DNA of 64,000 nt from Chitinophagaceae bacterium. GTDB lineage: Bacteria; Bacteroidota; Bacteroidia; Chitinophagales; UBA10324. Positions within the stretch are counted from its first letter, which is position 1. The number at the start of each line of letters is the position of its first letter. Made by a program: the position numbers and the translations under genes. Of this stretch, positions 17,114-24,870 are shown one piece after another. The stretch covers positions 434,001-498,000 of the forward strand of contig JADKFU010000001.1 in assembly GCA_016717285.1 (NCBI GenBank). The letters are read 5' to 3'. The notes beneath the pieces are model-generated. The model made no database searches and was not told where the DNA came from. It saw only the letters and a list, made by a program, of their open reading frames with translations.

Positions 17114-17848
17114 TTAATTCCTGCTGTAGCTCTCAAAAAAACTCTTCCACTTCATTTTCAAAACACCGGTAGCAGCTTCATTAAAAATGCCTTTGCTCAT
17201 TTTGGAAATTCCTTCAAGGCGATCACTGAAGACAATCGGGACTTCTTTAATCTTAAATCCGAGTTTCCAGGCCGCGAATTTCATTTCAATCTGGAAGGCA
17301 TATCCGGCGAATTTTATTTTATCAAGGTCAATGGTTTCCAATACTTTTTTCCGGTAGCAAACGAAACCTGCCGTGGTATCACGTATGGGCATCCATGTAA
17401 TCACTCTTACATAAATGGATGCATAATAACTCATCAATACCCGCCCGGTGGGCCAGTTCATCACCTGTCCACCTTTAACATATCGTGAACCGATCGCAAC
17501 ATCATAACCTTCAAAAGCACAAGCGTTGTAGAGTTGCTGCAGGTCTTTGGGCGGATGTGAGAAATCGGCATCCATTTCAAAAATGAATTCATAGTGGCGT
17601 TCAATAGCCCATTTGAATCCTTTTATGTAAGCAGTTCCGAGGCCCTGTTTCCGATCGCGTTCTTCAATAAACAATCTGTCCGGAAATTCTTTTTGCAATT
17701 CTTTTACGGCCGTTGCCGTTCCATCCGGCGATGCATCATCTATAATAAGTAGATTTGTGTCCGTATAAAGAGAAAAAATCTCACGGATCATCCTGGAAAT
17801 ATTTTCCAGTTCATTAAAGGTTGGTATTACGATGAGGGAGTTCTTCAA
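17114..17848 (-). CDS. GT2 glycosyltransferase, polyprenol-phosphate mannosyltransferase (DPM1)-like
   Basis: Cytoplasmic-face GT-A enzyme expected to transfer a sugar (usually mannose or glucose) from a nucleotide sugar to polyprenyl phosphate. Motifs are VIPTFNELENI at the N-terminus, IIDDASPDGT, the DAD-type metal site in MDADFSHPP, GSRYVKGG, and the DTTAGFVCYRK acceptor segment. No C-terminal membrane domain is present, as in the soluble DPM1 class, and the length of 244 residues fits. Translation begins with TTG at 17848, directly before the conserved N-terminus. In the same direction as the exonuclease and mpl genes upstream, with a heptamer array between. Confidence 0.87.
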   Translation of the reverse strand: MKNSLIVIPTFNELENISRMIREIFSLYTDTNLLIIDDASPDGTATAVKELQKEFPDRLFIEERDRKQGLGTAYIKGFKWAIERHYEFIFEMDADFSHPPKDLQQLYNACAFEGYDVAIGSRYVKGGQVMNWPTGRVLMSYYASIYVRVITWMPIRDTTAGFVCYRKKVLETIDLDKIKFAGYAFQIEMKFAAWKLGFKIKEVPIVFSDRLEGISKMSKGIFNEAATGVLKMKWKSFFESYSRN

Positions 17849-17898
17849 CTCTTAATTAATAATTTTTCAAATTTTGTGAGCAGGGGGCTTGGTATAAA

Positions 17899-17940
17899 GT
17901 CGTTAGTCGTTAGTCGTCATCAATTAGTCATTGGTCATTG
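17899..17940. repeat. Heptamer-periodic repeat (GTCGTTA/GTCATTG)
   Basis: Degenerate 7-base units (GTCGTTA, GTCATTG and variants) lie between the GT2 gene start and the exonuclease gene end. Confidence 0.6.
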
Positions 17941-17969
17941 CAGATTGCGGAAACGGAGAAGGTATAGAA

Positions 17970-18734
17970 TTATTTTCTCATCCGTTCGCGGATGCCTTTT
18001 ATTTTTTCTTTAAAGTCTAATGGAAATTCACTTTTCATCAGCCAATCGAAATAGCTGGGTTCAATTTTAAAAATTTCTGTTACTACTTTTCCTTTGTGCT
18101 TTCCAAAATTGAACATTTCGATCTTGTTCTCATAGTACATCCTTTTTCCAAGGTCAACATAATCACCGTCTTTTGAGAAATCATGCAGGAAATCAACATC
18201 ATTTTTAAGTGTATCGGGATACTGATCCAATTGTGATTTCAGCACTTCGTAGGTTGCCTTCACATCTGCCATAGCGCTATGTGCATCTATCAGTTCTTTC
18301 TTACAGTAAAATTTATAGGCAGCAGCGAGGTTCCGTGGTTCGAGGTTGTGGTAAATTCGTTGTACATCCACAAATTTCCTGGCACTGACATCAAAGATCA
18401 CTCCTGCACGGTGAAATTCTTCGAGTAGTATCGGAAAATCAAATCGGGTGGAATTGAATCCTGCCAGATCACATTCATCCAGGAAAATAAAATACTGTTT
18501 TGCAATCTGTTCAAAGGTGGGTGCATCCTTCACATCTTCATCAGTAATGCCATGTATGGCAGTTACTACAGCAGGAATAGGTATCAGTGGATTTACACGC
18601 GTTTGCTTTTCGTGCACATTTCCATCCGGCATCAGTTTCAGCACGGCTATTTCAACAATTCGGTCTTTGGCGAAGTTGATACCCGTGGTTTCAAGGTCTA
18701 CGAATGCAAGGGGTCGCGTGAGTTTTAATTCCAT
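17970..18734 (-). CDS. DnaQ-like 3'-5' exonuclease with DUF3820 C-terminal domain
   Basis: DEDDh-family exonuclease, 254 residues. Exo I is FVDLETTG (Asp13, Glu15). The region IHGITDEDV with LAGFNSTRFDFPIL gives Exo II. HSAMADVKATYEVL gives the Exo III His and Asp. All catalytic residues are intact. The C-terminal part (MFNFGKHKGKVVTEI to FDWLMKSEFP) is a DUF3820-type domain often fused to these enzymes. It may act in DNA proofreading or repair, or in RNA processing; it lacks a polymerase partner here. It lies 8 bases after mpl and is surely co-transcribed with it. Confidence 0.88.
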   Translation of the reverse strand: MELKLTRPLAFVDLETTGINFAKDRIVEIAVLKLMPDGNVHEKQTRVNPLIPIPAVVTAIHGITDEDVKDAPTFEQIAKQYFIFLDECDLAGFNSTRFDFPILLEEFHRAGVIFDVSARKFVDVQRIYHNLEPRNLAAAYKFYCKKELIDAHSAMADVKATYEVLKSQLDQYPDTLKNDVDFLHDFSKDGDYVDLGKRMYYENKIEMFNFGKHKGKVVTEIFKIEPSYFDWLMKSEFPLDFKEKIKGIRERMRK

Positions 18735-18742
18735 TGCTGCTT

Positions 18743-20107
18743 TTATGAATGAGTGCTGACAAATGTACTCAACTCTTTTAAATCCAATCCGCCGAAATTA
18801 CCTGAGCTCATCAATAGCAGGTTCGCTTGTTTCCATGATTGCGATACCAGGAATTGATGAAGCGATGTTTTGTCTGTAAATATTATTATTGAATCGTCGT
18901 TGAATGCTTCTCTTATCAAATCAGGGGTGAGCGGATCGAGTTTTTTAATTTCGAAAGTATGGGCATCATAAAAAATAATCTTTACGGCAGCATCTTTCAA
19001 ACTGTTCCGGTATTCAGTAAGAAATGATTTGTTCAGACTGCTATAGGTATGAAGTTCCATACAGGCCACCAGTGTGCGTTTTGGATACTGCTCATTCACT
19101 GCTGCAATCGTTGCTTTGAGTTTTGAAGGTGAGTGCGCGAAATCTTTGAAGACAGCCGATGTGGTGGTTTGATCGAGCAATTCAAGTCGCCTTGCAGCAC
19201 CGGTAAAATCGCGAATGGCATCGAGGCAATCTGTTTCACTGATACCAAGCGCTTTACATACTTCAATGGCGCCCATCATATTCTGCAGGTTATGTCTTCC
19301 GAATATTTTTAAAGGAATACTTTCATCATTTCGTTTCAGGTAGGTGAGGCCAGCTTCTATCGTGAAGTCAGGAGTTGCATATGGAATCTTTTGCAATGCA
19401 GGATTAGTTGATGATGCGATATGCATTACTTCCTCATCTTCCGAATTAAAAATCAATAAGCCACTTTGCGGAATGAGATCCACAAAGATTTTAAATTGAG
19501 CAACATAATTTTCAAAGGTGGGAAACACGTTGATGTGATCCCAGGCAATGCCGCTGATAAGGGCGATATCCGGATGATACAAATGAAACTTTGGAGTTTT
19601 ATTGATAGCGGAATCAGGATATTCATCACCTTCGAAAATCATTACGGGTGCAGATTCCGACAGGCGAACCATAATGTCGAAGCCCTGTAATTTTGCGCCC
19701 ACCATGTAATCAAAATCAACCCCGTTTTTTTTCAGCATGTGAAGAATCATGGCCGTGATGGTTGTTTTTCCATGGCTTCCTCCAATTACTACACGAGTCT
19801 TGTGCTTTGATTGTTCGTATAAAAATTCTGGAAAGGAATAGATTTTTATCCCCAGTTTTTTTGCTTTTAACAATTCAGGATTGTCGGCCCTGGCATGCAT
19901 GCCCAAAACAATTGCATCAAGCGAGGATGTAATTTTATTTTCGTCCCAACCCAATGAAGGTGGCAGCAAGCCATATTTCCTGAGACTGCTTTTTGCAGGT
20001 TCAAAAACCTCATCGTCGGAACCTGTTACGGTGTAGCCTTTCAGGCTCAATGCAATAGCGAGGTTGTGCATAACACTTCCGCCGATTGCTATAAAGTGGA
20101 CATTCAT
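18743..20107 (-). CDS. mpl: UDP-N-acetylmuramate:L-Ala-gamma-D-Glu-meso-DAP ligase (Mpl)-like
   Basis: Mur-ligase family enzyme for cell-wall recycling: joins recovered murein tripeptide to UDP-MurNAc using ATP in the cytoplasm. The N-terminal Rossmann part (HFIAIGGSVMHNLAIAL) matches MurC/Mpl; the ATP loop GGSHGKTT is at about residues 108-115. Other marks are FEGDEYPDSAI (Mur-ligase metal region), AWDHINVFPT, GRHNLQNMMGAI and DFAHSPSKL. The length of 454 residues fits Mpl; FAHSP and the DEYPDS motif favour Mpl over MurC. It is followed at once by the exonuclease gene. Confidence 0.87.
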   Translation of the reverse strand: MNVHFIAIGGSVMHNLAIALSLKGYTVTGSDDEVFEPAKSSLRKYGLLPPSLGWDENKITSSLDAIVLGMHARADNPELLKAKKLGIKIYSFPEFLYEQSKHKTRVVIGGSHGKTTITAMILHMLKKNGVDFDYMVGAKLQGFDIMVRLSESAPVMIFEGDEYPDSAINKTPKFHLYHPDIALISGIAWDHINVFPTFENYVAQFKIFVDLIPQSGLLIFNSEDEEVMHIASSTNPALQKIPYATPDFTIEAGLTYLKRNDESIPLKIFGRHNLQNMMGAIEVCKALGISETDCLDAIRDFTGAARRLELLDQTTTSAVFKDFAHSPSKLKATIAAVNEQYPKRTLVACMELHTYSSLNKSFLTEYRNSLKDAAVKIIFYDAHTFEIKKLDPLTPDLIREAFNDDSIIIFTDKTSLHQFLVSQSWKQANLLLMSSGNFGGLDLKELSTFVSTHS

Positions 20108-20116
20108 TTTTTTACG

Positions 20117-20148
20117 TTTGCAGGAGCTAACAATTCAGCGTACTTTTA
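20117..20148 (+). promoter_or_regulatory. Promoter for the small lipoprotein gene
   Basis: TTTG at 20117-20120, a 20-base spacer and TACTTTTA at 20141-20148 match the Bacteroidota promoter pattern except for the last base. It sits about 60 bases before the lipoprotein ATG, in the gap divergent from mpl. Confidence 0.5.
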
Positions 20149-20208
20149 CGCCGTTAATGAGTCCGAAATTAGTTAGAAGTAAAACGCCTGTTCTAAATTT
20201 TTTTAAAC

Positions 20209-20358
20209 ATGTCCAATCAACCTTCAGTTTTCAAAACAATGGCATTGTGTGCAATGGCATTGGTAATTGCGATCGCGGTGAGTTCCTGTGGAAGTCAAAA
20301 GATGGGTTGTCCCGGCTCTATCACCAAGAGTGAACAACCGGCTGCCGCTCACGGTTAA
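20209..20358 (+). CDS. Small lipoprotein (49 residues)
   Basis: The ATG at 20209 opens a 49-codon gene ending in TAA at 20356-20358. The product has a hydrophobic signal (ALCAMALVIAIAV) and a lipobox-like SSCGS with Cys at about residue 27, followed by the short polar tail QKMGCPGS and SEQPAAAHG. It should be lipidated and anchored in an envelope membrane. A promoter fits upstream. It ends five bases before the stop of the convergent gene. Short lipoproteins with a GCP motif are common in this phylum; the function is unknown. Confidence 0.65.
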   Translation: MSNQPSVFKTMALCAMALVIAIAVSSCGSQKMGCPGSITKSEQPAAAHG

Positions 20359-20363
20359 GCAAC

Positions 20364-21824
20364 TTATTTTACGATAAGGAAAGGCAAAGCTGCAACTACG
20401 TTGCGGCTATTTTCTTTTATAGTCACCAGATAATTTCCGGCAGGTAAATTTTTAACAAATACCGGCTGACTGCCATGAATACTTATGTTTGAAACTGTTA
20501 TTCCTTTCATATCTGTGATTGCAGCATTGTAAGAATCCGACAAATTTAATCCTGCAATAATAAAATAGTCTGCAACAGGATTCGGGCTTATCAAGACATT
20601 GTTTTCGATGGTAGTTTTGATCGGAATTGATGTGATTACCGACAACCAGTTTACTGTGTATCGTTCTACATTGTTCCATACCTGAAAGTTATTATTCCAA
20701 GTTTGCCCTATAGATTGTATCACGTTTCCATGATCATCATTTGTATAAAGGTATTGATAGGTTGACACCCAGCCGGTTCCTGTCCAGTTGGAAATAATTT
20801 TCTGGCCTGGAAACCCGGACGCGTCATAGAAAAAAGCATTCATATTAAAGTTCTGCCAACTCGCTGACGAATTATCCCATAACTGGAAGATTATTTTGGT
20901 GAGCTTATTATTGTCGAATTCATACAGATATTGATTCAGGTTTTGGAATACAGAATTATTGTTGTCCCATGTTGAACTTGTTATCCTGATCAGGTTGGCG
21001 AAATCATCATATTCATAATCGTAACCGTAATAAACAATCCATTCCTGATTTTCTATGGACCAAATCTTTGATTCGCTGTGTATCAGTTGATTTAAAGAAT
21101 TGTAAACCATCGTATCCTCCGTTTCATTCAGCCAGGCCACTGAGTCTTCATTCCATACGATCCCTTTGTAGAGCAGGAGGTTTTCATTATTGTCGTAAGT
21201 TGAAATGTATTGCGAGTAAGTGTACCACAACATGCTGGTATCTACCCAGTCAGAATGGGTTACGGATAGTTCTTTGCCATTGGCATAATAGGTATAATCA
21301 TGCTTGTGATTTGCAAGCCATGATGTTGCGATAGCATTCCAATAGCTGATTTTTTCCTGCAATAAGTCACCCGTTGTTGTGTGTTGTTCTTCATAAAGTG
21401 TATTGTTGATCAGTCCACCTGACGAAGGATCAAATACCTGTTCCAGTCCAGAAGATTGAAAACCGAATAGGTCATAAGCGTAGGTGGTGCGCCTGGTGTT
21501 TATCCAGTCACCAACAAGCAGGTCAAGACTGAATTCATTCAGAATATTCAAACTGGCATCAGGATGGTAATCGTACTCAAACTTGTACGAAGGGATCCAT
21601 TCATGCTCGAGCAGGTCATAATAATCATATTGTTCGTACAGGGGTTTGAAAATTAATTCCCTTGTTGCATCGTGGTCTGACGGAATCGACTGCTGCAGGT
21701 AATCAGGAACAGCAGACTCATATGGATTCACCATCCTTTTCAATTCATTTAAATGAAATGACGGTTGTGATAAAGCATAATTGAAAGGAAGAGCCGCAAA
21801 AATTATCAGCAATAAATGTCTCAT
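20364..21824 (-). CDS. T9SS-secreted protein with YD-like Trp-rich repeats
   Basis: A 486-residue exported protein. The signal peptide ends near ALSQ. From about residue 90 to 400 there are roughly eight imperfect repeats of 35-45 residues, each with a Tyr/Asp strand (YEYDDFANLIRI, YLYTNDDHGNVIQS) and a W-x(4-6)-W segment such as STWDNNNSVFQN or QTWNNNFQVWNN. They resemble YD-type beta repeats that fold as curled beta sheets. The C-terminal 75 residues form a T9SS sorting domain (VLISPNPVADYF to FLIVK). A surface-binding role is likely; no toxin domain follows the repeats. Confidence 0.7.
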   Translation of the reverse strand: MRHLLLIIFAALPFNYALSQPSFHLNELKRMVNPYESAVPDYLQQSIPSDHDATRELIFKPLYEQYDYYDLLEHEWIPSYKFEYDYHPDASLNILNEFSLDLLVGDWINTRRTTYAYDLFGFQSSGLEQVFDPSSGGLINNTLYEEQHTTTGDLLQEKISYWNAIATSWLANHKHDYTYYANGKELSVTHSDWVDTSMLWYTYSQYISTYDNNENLLLYKGIVWNEDSVAWLNETEDTMVYNSLNQLIHSESKIWSIENQEWIVYYGYDYEYDDFANLIRITSSTWDNNNSVFQNLNQYLYEFDNNKLTKIIFQLWDNSSASWQNFNMNAFFYDASGFPGQKIISNWTGTGWVSTYQYLYTNDDHGNVIQSIGQTWNNNFQVWNNVERYTVNWLSVITSIPIKTTIENNVLISPNPVADYFIIAGLNLSDSYNAAITDMKGITVSNISIHGSQPVFVKNLPAGNYLVTIKENSRNVVAALPFLIVK

Positions 21825-21930
21825 TGTTGCATAAAATTAATCATATTCTTCAGCACAGGGTATTGGAAAATAGACTTTTGTGGATACGAGTTCGATTGCA
21901 CCTGGTGTTGTTATCAAATGTTTGCGCTAC

Positions 21931-22024
21931 GGCTTCGCCGCAACCATTCAACCATTCAACCATTCAACCATTCAACCATTCAACCATTCAACCATTCAAC
22001 CATTCAACCATTCAACCATTTAAT
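21931..22024 (-). repeat. Octamer array, ten perfect copies of CAACCATT (copy C)
   Basis: Positions 21941-22020 are exactly ten copies of the 8-base unit CAACCATT, preceded by GGCTTCGCCG. Read on the minus strand this is an AATGGTTG array followed by TTGCGGCGAAGCC, the same order as the other three octamer arrays. Being perfect, its length could vary by slippage. It lies 52 bases before marC. Confidence 0.9.
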
Positions 22025-22071
22025 CACTCCACCCAAAATAAAATAATCATCTTTGTCTAAACAGTACAGAC

Positions 22072-22638
22072 ATGCATTTCGATGGTAAAGAAATAGGAAC
22101 CATTTCCATGATTTTGTTTGCCGTTATCGATATTATGGGTGGACTTCCTGTGCTTGTTGATTTGCAACAAAAAACAGGCAGGTTAAAATCAGAACAGATC
22201 ACCATGGTTTCCGGCCTTATTATGATTCTTTTTTTATTTCTGGGTGAATCAATACTTAACATCATCGGAATTGACATTGCTTCTTTTGCGATAGCCGGCT
22301 CATTCATCATTTTTTTTCTCGCGCTTGAAATGATTCTCGGCATTAAATTTTTCAAAGGGGAATCACCAGAAACAGTTTCCATTGTTCCGATTGCTTTTCC
22401 ATTGATTGCAGGAGCGGGCACACTTACTACCTTGTTATCACTTCGTTCGCAATACCAGCATGTTGAAAATATAATAGCAGCCATTCTTATTAACCTTGTG
22501 GTGGTTTATTTTGTGCTGCGAAACACCCATCACATAGAAAAATTGCTTGGCATTGGAGGAATCAATTTACTAAGAAAAATTTTCGGTGTTATCCTGCTTG
22601 CCCTTGCAGTGAAATTATTCAAGTCGAATGCTTTCTGA
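22072..22638 (+). CDS. MarC family integral membrane protein
   Basis: A 188-residue inner-membrane protein with about six helices, matching the MarC/UPF0056 family. Family segments include VIDIMGGLPVLVDL near the N-terminus, FLALEMILGI in the middle, SIVPIAFPLIAGAGTLTTLL and a C-terminal LGIGGINLLRKIFGVILLALAVK. The physiological role of MarC proteins is unsettled; involvement in antibiotic resistance was not upheld for E. coli MarC. The upstream octamer repeat is close enough to influence its promoter. It is a separate unit ahead of the glucan locus. Confidence 0.88.
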   Translation: MHFDGKEIGTISMILFAVIDIMGGLPVLVDLQQKTGRLKSEQITMVSGLIMILFLFLGESILNIIGIDIASFAIAGSFIIFFLALEMILGIKFFKGESPETVSIVPIAFPLIAGAGTLTTLLSLRSQYQHVENIIAAILINLVVVYFVLRNTHHIEKLLGIGGINLLRKIFGVILLALAVKLFKSNAF

Positions 22639-22808
22639 GCAACGGAGCTTTTCTATTTGCTTTTTACTTTTACTTTTATTCCGCAATGATCATGATGCAT
22701 GGCTGCATGATTTAATGATCAAATGGCTTCGTATCTTTTTCCTTGTTTGATCACTGCAATTGCACAACAATTTAATCATTGAATTGACTAATCCTTTAAC
22801 ATCAACAC

Positions 22809-24185
22809 ATGCACAAAATCAACAAAGTTCTTTTACTGCTCCTCTTTCCCATTGTTTTTTTCTCGGCAACTTACCAGCAAAAGCCATCGGTTGTACCCGC
22901 TACTTTTATTGATTCCTTATCGAAAAACACTTTCCATTATTTCTGGGATCTGGCGGGCGAACAAAATGGTCAGATCCCGGACCGGTGGCCTTCCAAGAGT
23001 TTTTCAAGTATTGCAGCTACGGGCTTTGGGCTTACCGCATATCTTGTTGGTGTGGAACGCAAATACATTACACGCCAACAGGCGGCAGAAAGGGTTTTAA
23101 TGACCTTGCAGTTTTTCAAAAATGCAAAAATGGGAAGCGCGCAAACAGGTATTACCGGTTATCGCGGTTTCTTTTATCACTTCATTGATATGGTTACAGG
23201 GTTGCGTTTTGAAAACGTAGAGCTTTCAACAATTGATACGGGATTGTTGATAGCCGGAATTCTTTCCTGCCAGACGTATTTCGATGCTGATAATGAAACT
23301 GAAAAACAAATTCGTGATATTGCTGATGCTCTGTACCGAAACGTTGAATGGGATTGGGCGATGAATAACGATCCGACCATGAGCATGGGATGGCATCCGG
23401 AGAAAGGATTTATTGATGCCCGTTGGAAAGGGTACAATGAAGGCATGATTATTTATGTGCTGGCATTAGGCTCACCTACGCATACGATTCCTGCTGAAAG
23501 CTGGAAGGCATGGACGAATTCATATCAATGGGCAAACTATTATGGACAGGAGATGGTGAACTTCGGGCCTTTGTTCGGGCACCAGTATTCACATATGTAT
23601 ATTGATTTTAAAGGAATCACCGATGAATACATGCGCAACAAGGGAATTGATTATTTCGAAAATTCCCGCCGCGCTACCTATGCCAATCAGGCTTATTGCA
23701 TCAATAATCCCGCTGGTTACATTGGCTATACATCTTCTATCTGGGGACTTACGGCATGCGATGGTCCCGGAAACGAGAACAAGAGTAATCCCAACATCGC
23801 TTTTATGGGCTACGGTGCCCGTGGTGCAGCACAGTGGTATGTGCAGGATGACGGGACCATCGCGCCCACAGCGGCCGGAGGTTCAGTTCCCTTTGCTCCT
23901 GAAATTTGTCTTCCCGCGTTAAAAGCGATGAAGCAACAATATGGAAGTAAGATTTATGATCGGTATGGATTTAAAGATGCCTTCAATCTAACCATCATTA
24001 ATAAAGACGGATCACAGGGCTGGGTAGACCAGGATTATCTGGGCATAGATGAAGGACCGATCATCATTCAACTGCAGAATTATGAAAACGGTTTCGTCTG
24101 GAATCTGATGAAGAAGAATCCATATATCGTTGCAGGTTTGAAAAAGGCAGGATTTAAAGGTGGTTGGTTGGATAACACTAAATGA
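22809..24185 (+). CDS. Periplasmic GH144-like endo-beta-1,2-glucanase (glycoamylase fold)
   Basis: First enzyme gene of the polysaccharide locus, 458 residues. The signal peptide has no lipobox Cys (LLFPIVFFSATYQQ), so the product is probably periplasmic. The body is one (alpha/alpha)6 glycoamylase-type domain with DSLSKNTFHYFWDLA, SSIAATGFGLTAYLVG, NVELSTIDTGLLIAG, WHPEKGFIDARW, the TPTHTIPAESW-like loop, IGYTSSIWGLTACDGP and IDEGPIIIQLQNYENGFVW. This layout is that of family GH144, whose characterised members cut beta-1,2-glucan. A second member (30873-32861) lies in the same locus. It should trim imported oligosaccharides to short sophoro-oligosaccharides. Confidence 0.8.
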   Translation: MHKINKVLLLLLFPIVFFSATYQQKPSVVPATFIDSLSKNTFHYFWDLAGEQNGQIPDRWPSKSFSSIAATGFGLTAYLVGVERKYITRQQAAERVLMTLQFFKNAKMGSAQTGITGYRGFFYHFIDMVTGLRFENVELSTIDTGLLIAGILSCQTYFDADNETEKQIRDIADALYRNVEWDWAMNNDPTMSMGWHPEKGFIDARWKGYNEGMIIYVLALGSPTHTIPAESWKAWTNSYQWANYYGQEMVNFGPLFGHQYSHMYIDFKGITDEYMRNKGIDYFENSRRATYANQAYCINNPAGYIGYTSSIWGLTACDGPGNENKSNPNIAFMGYGARGAAQWYVQDDGTIAPTAAGGSVPFAPEICLPALKAMKQQYGSKIYDRYGFKDAFNLTIINKDGSQGWVDQDYLGIDEGPIIIQLQNYENGFVWNLMKKNPYIVAGLKKAGFKGGWLDNTK

Positions 24186-24410
24186 AGCTTCGTGAGATCA
24201 GCTTTCTTTTTTAGATTTTGAAAGATATTATTTTTGAAAATATGTTGAATGCTTAAATAGCCACATGGTTGTAACAAAGCTTTTGAAAAGCTGCATCAAT
24301 TAGCATGCGGGTAATTGTAGGATTAAACAATATAAACTCTTCAGATAATTCAAAGAATCCAAACATGGTTGGCTTTAAAATAATTAGTGCATGGAATACA
24401 CTTAACTTAA

Positions 24411-24795
24411 AAAGAAGCCTATATTTGTTTACAATTCCCTGCCATATATAAAGAAGATACTAAAGGTAAAACTACCTTAGCGGCATTCCGATTTTCTGTG
24501 GATTGCGTGATCTTCGTATTTGATAAGGAAGAATTGAAAGTGCTGTTGGTGGAATGAATGAATCGCCCTTCACGCATTTGAAACACTTACCCAGCTTTAG
24601 CATATTTAGGAAGCCATTCTTCACCGAAAAATTGATAAGCATAATTTAAGAAAGAAAAATCTTAGGTGCGGTTTACTGACAAAGTTGAAAGAAAAGCAGG
24701 AAGGTTTTTCACACCGTTCGGCAGGTTTCTTTAAGTTCAACAAGAAGTGGTATCAGAATTTGAACAGGAACGGATTTATTTTTGGAATGAAATAA
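24411..24795 (+). pseudogene. Remnant of a Nudix-type transcriptional regulator (AraR/NrtR-like)
   Basis: The 685-base gap before susC is not empty. One frame reads FRFSVDCVIFVFDKEELKVLLVE up to a stop at 24557, the start of the Nudix domain in Bacteroidota sugar-responsive regulators. A later frame reads KEKQEGFSHRSAGFFKFNKKWYQNLNRNGFIF and ends at 24795, like the end of their winged-helix domain. The intact gene would be about 700 bases, so most of the middle, including the Nudix box, is gone. No start codon is left at the front. The two ends being in order supports decay in place of the locus regulator. Confidence 0.55.
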
Positions 24796-24870
24796 AAATG
24801 CAATTGATTAAAACACCTCTCAGATATTCTGGCAATCAAATAACGAATCTCAAATTTCTAAATACTTGAT

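Noticed and set aside
21941..22020. Possible CRISPR-like array
   Set aside because: The unit is 8 bases with no spacers; it is a simple tandem octamer repeat with no cas genes nearby.
21816..22060. Two overlapping plus-strand open frames across the octamer array
   Set aside because: They code for a monotonous Phe-Asn-His-Ser repeat made by the CAACCATT array and cross a promoter region; no start context or family.
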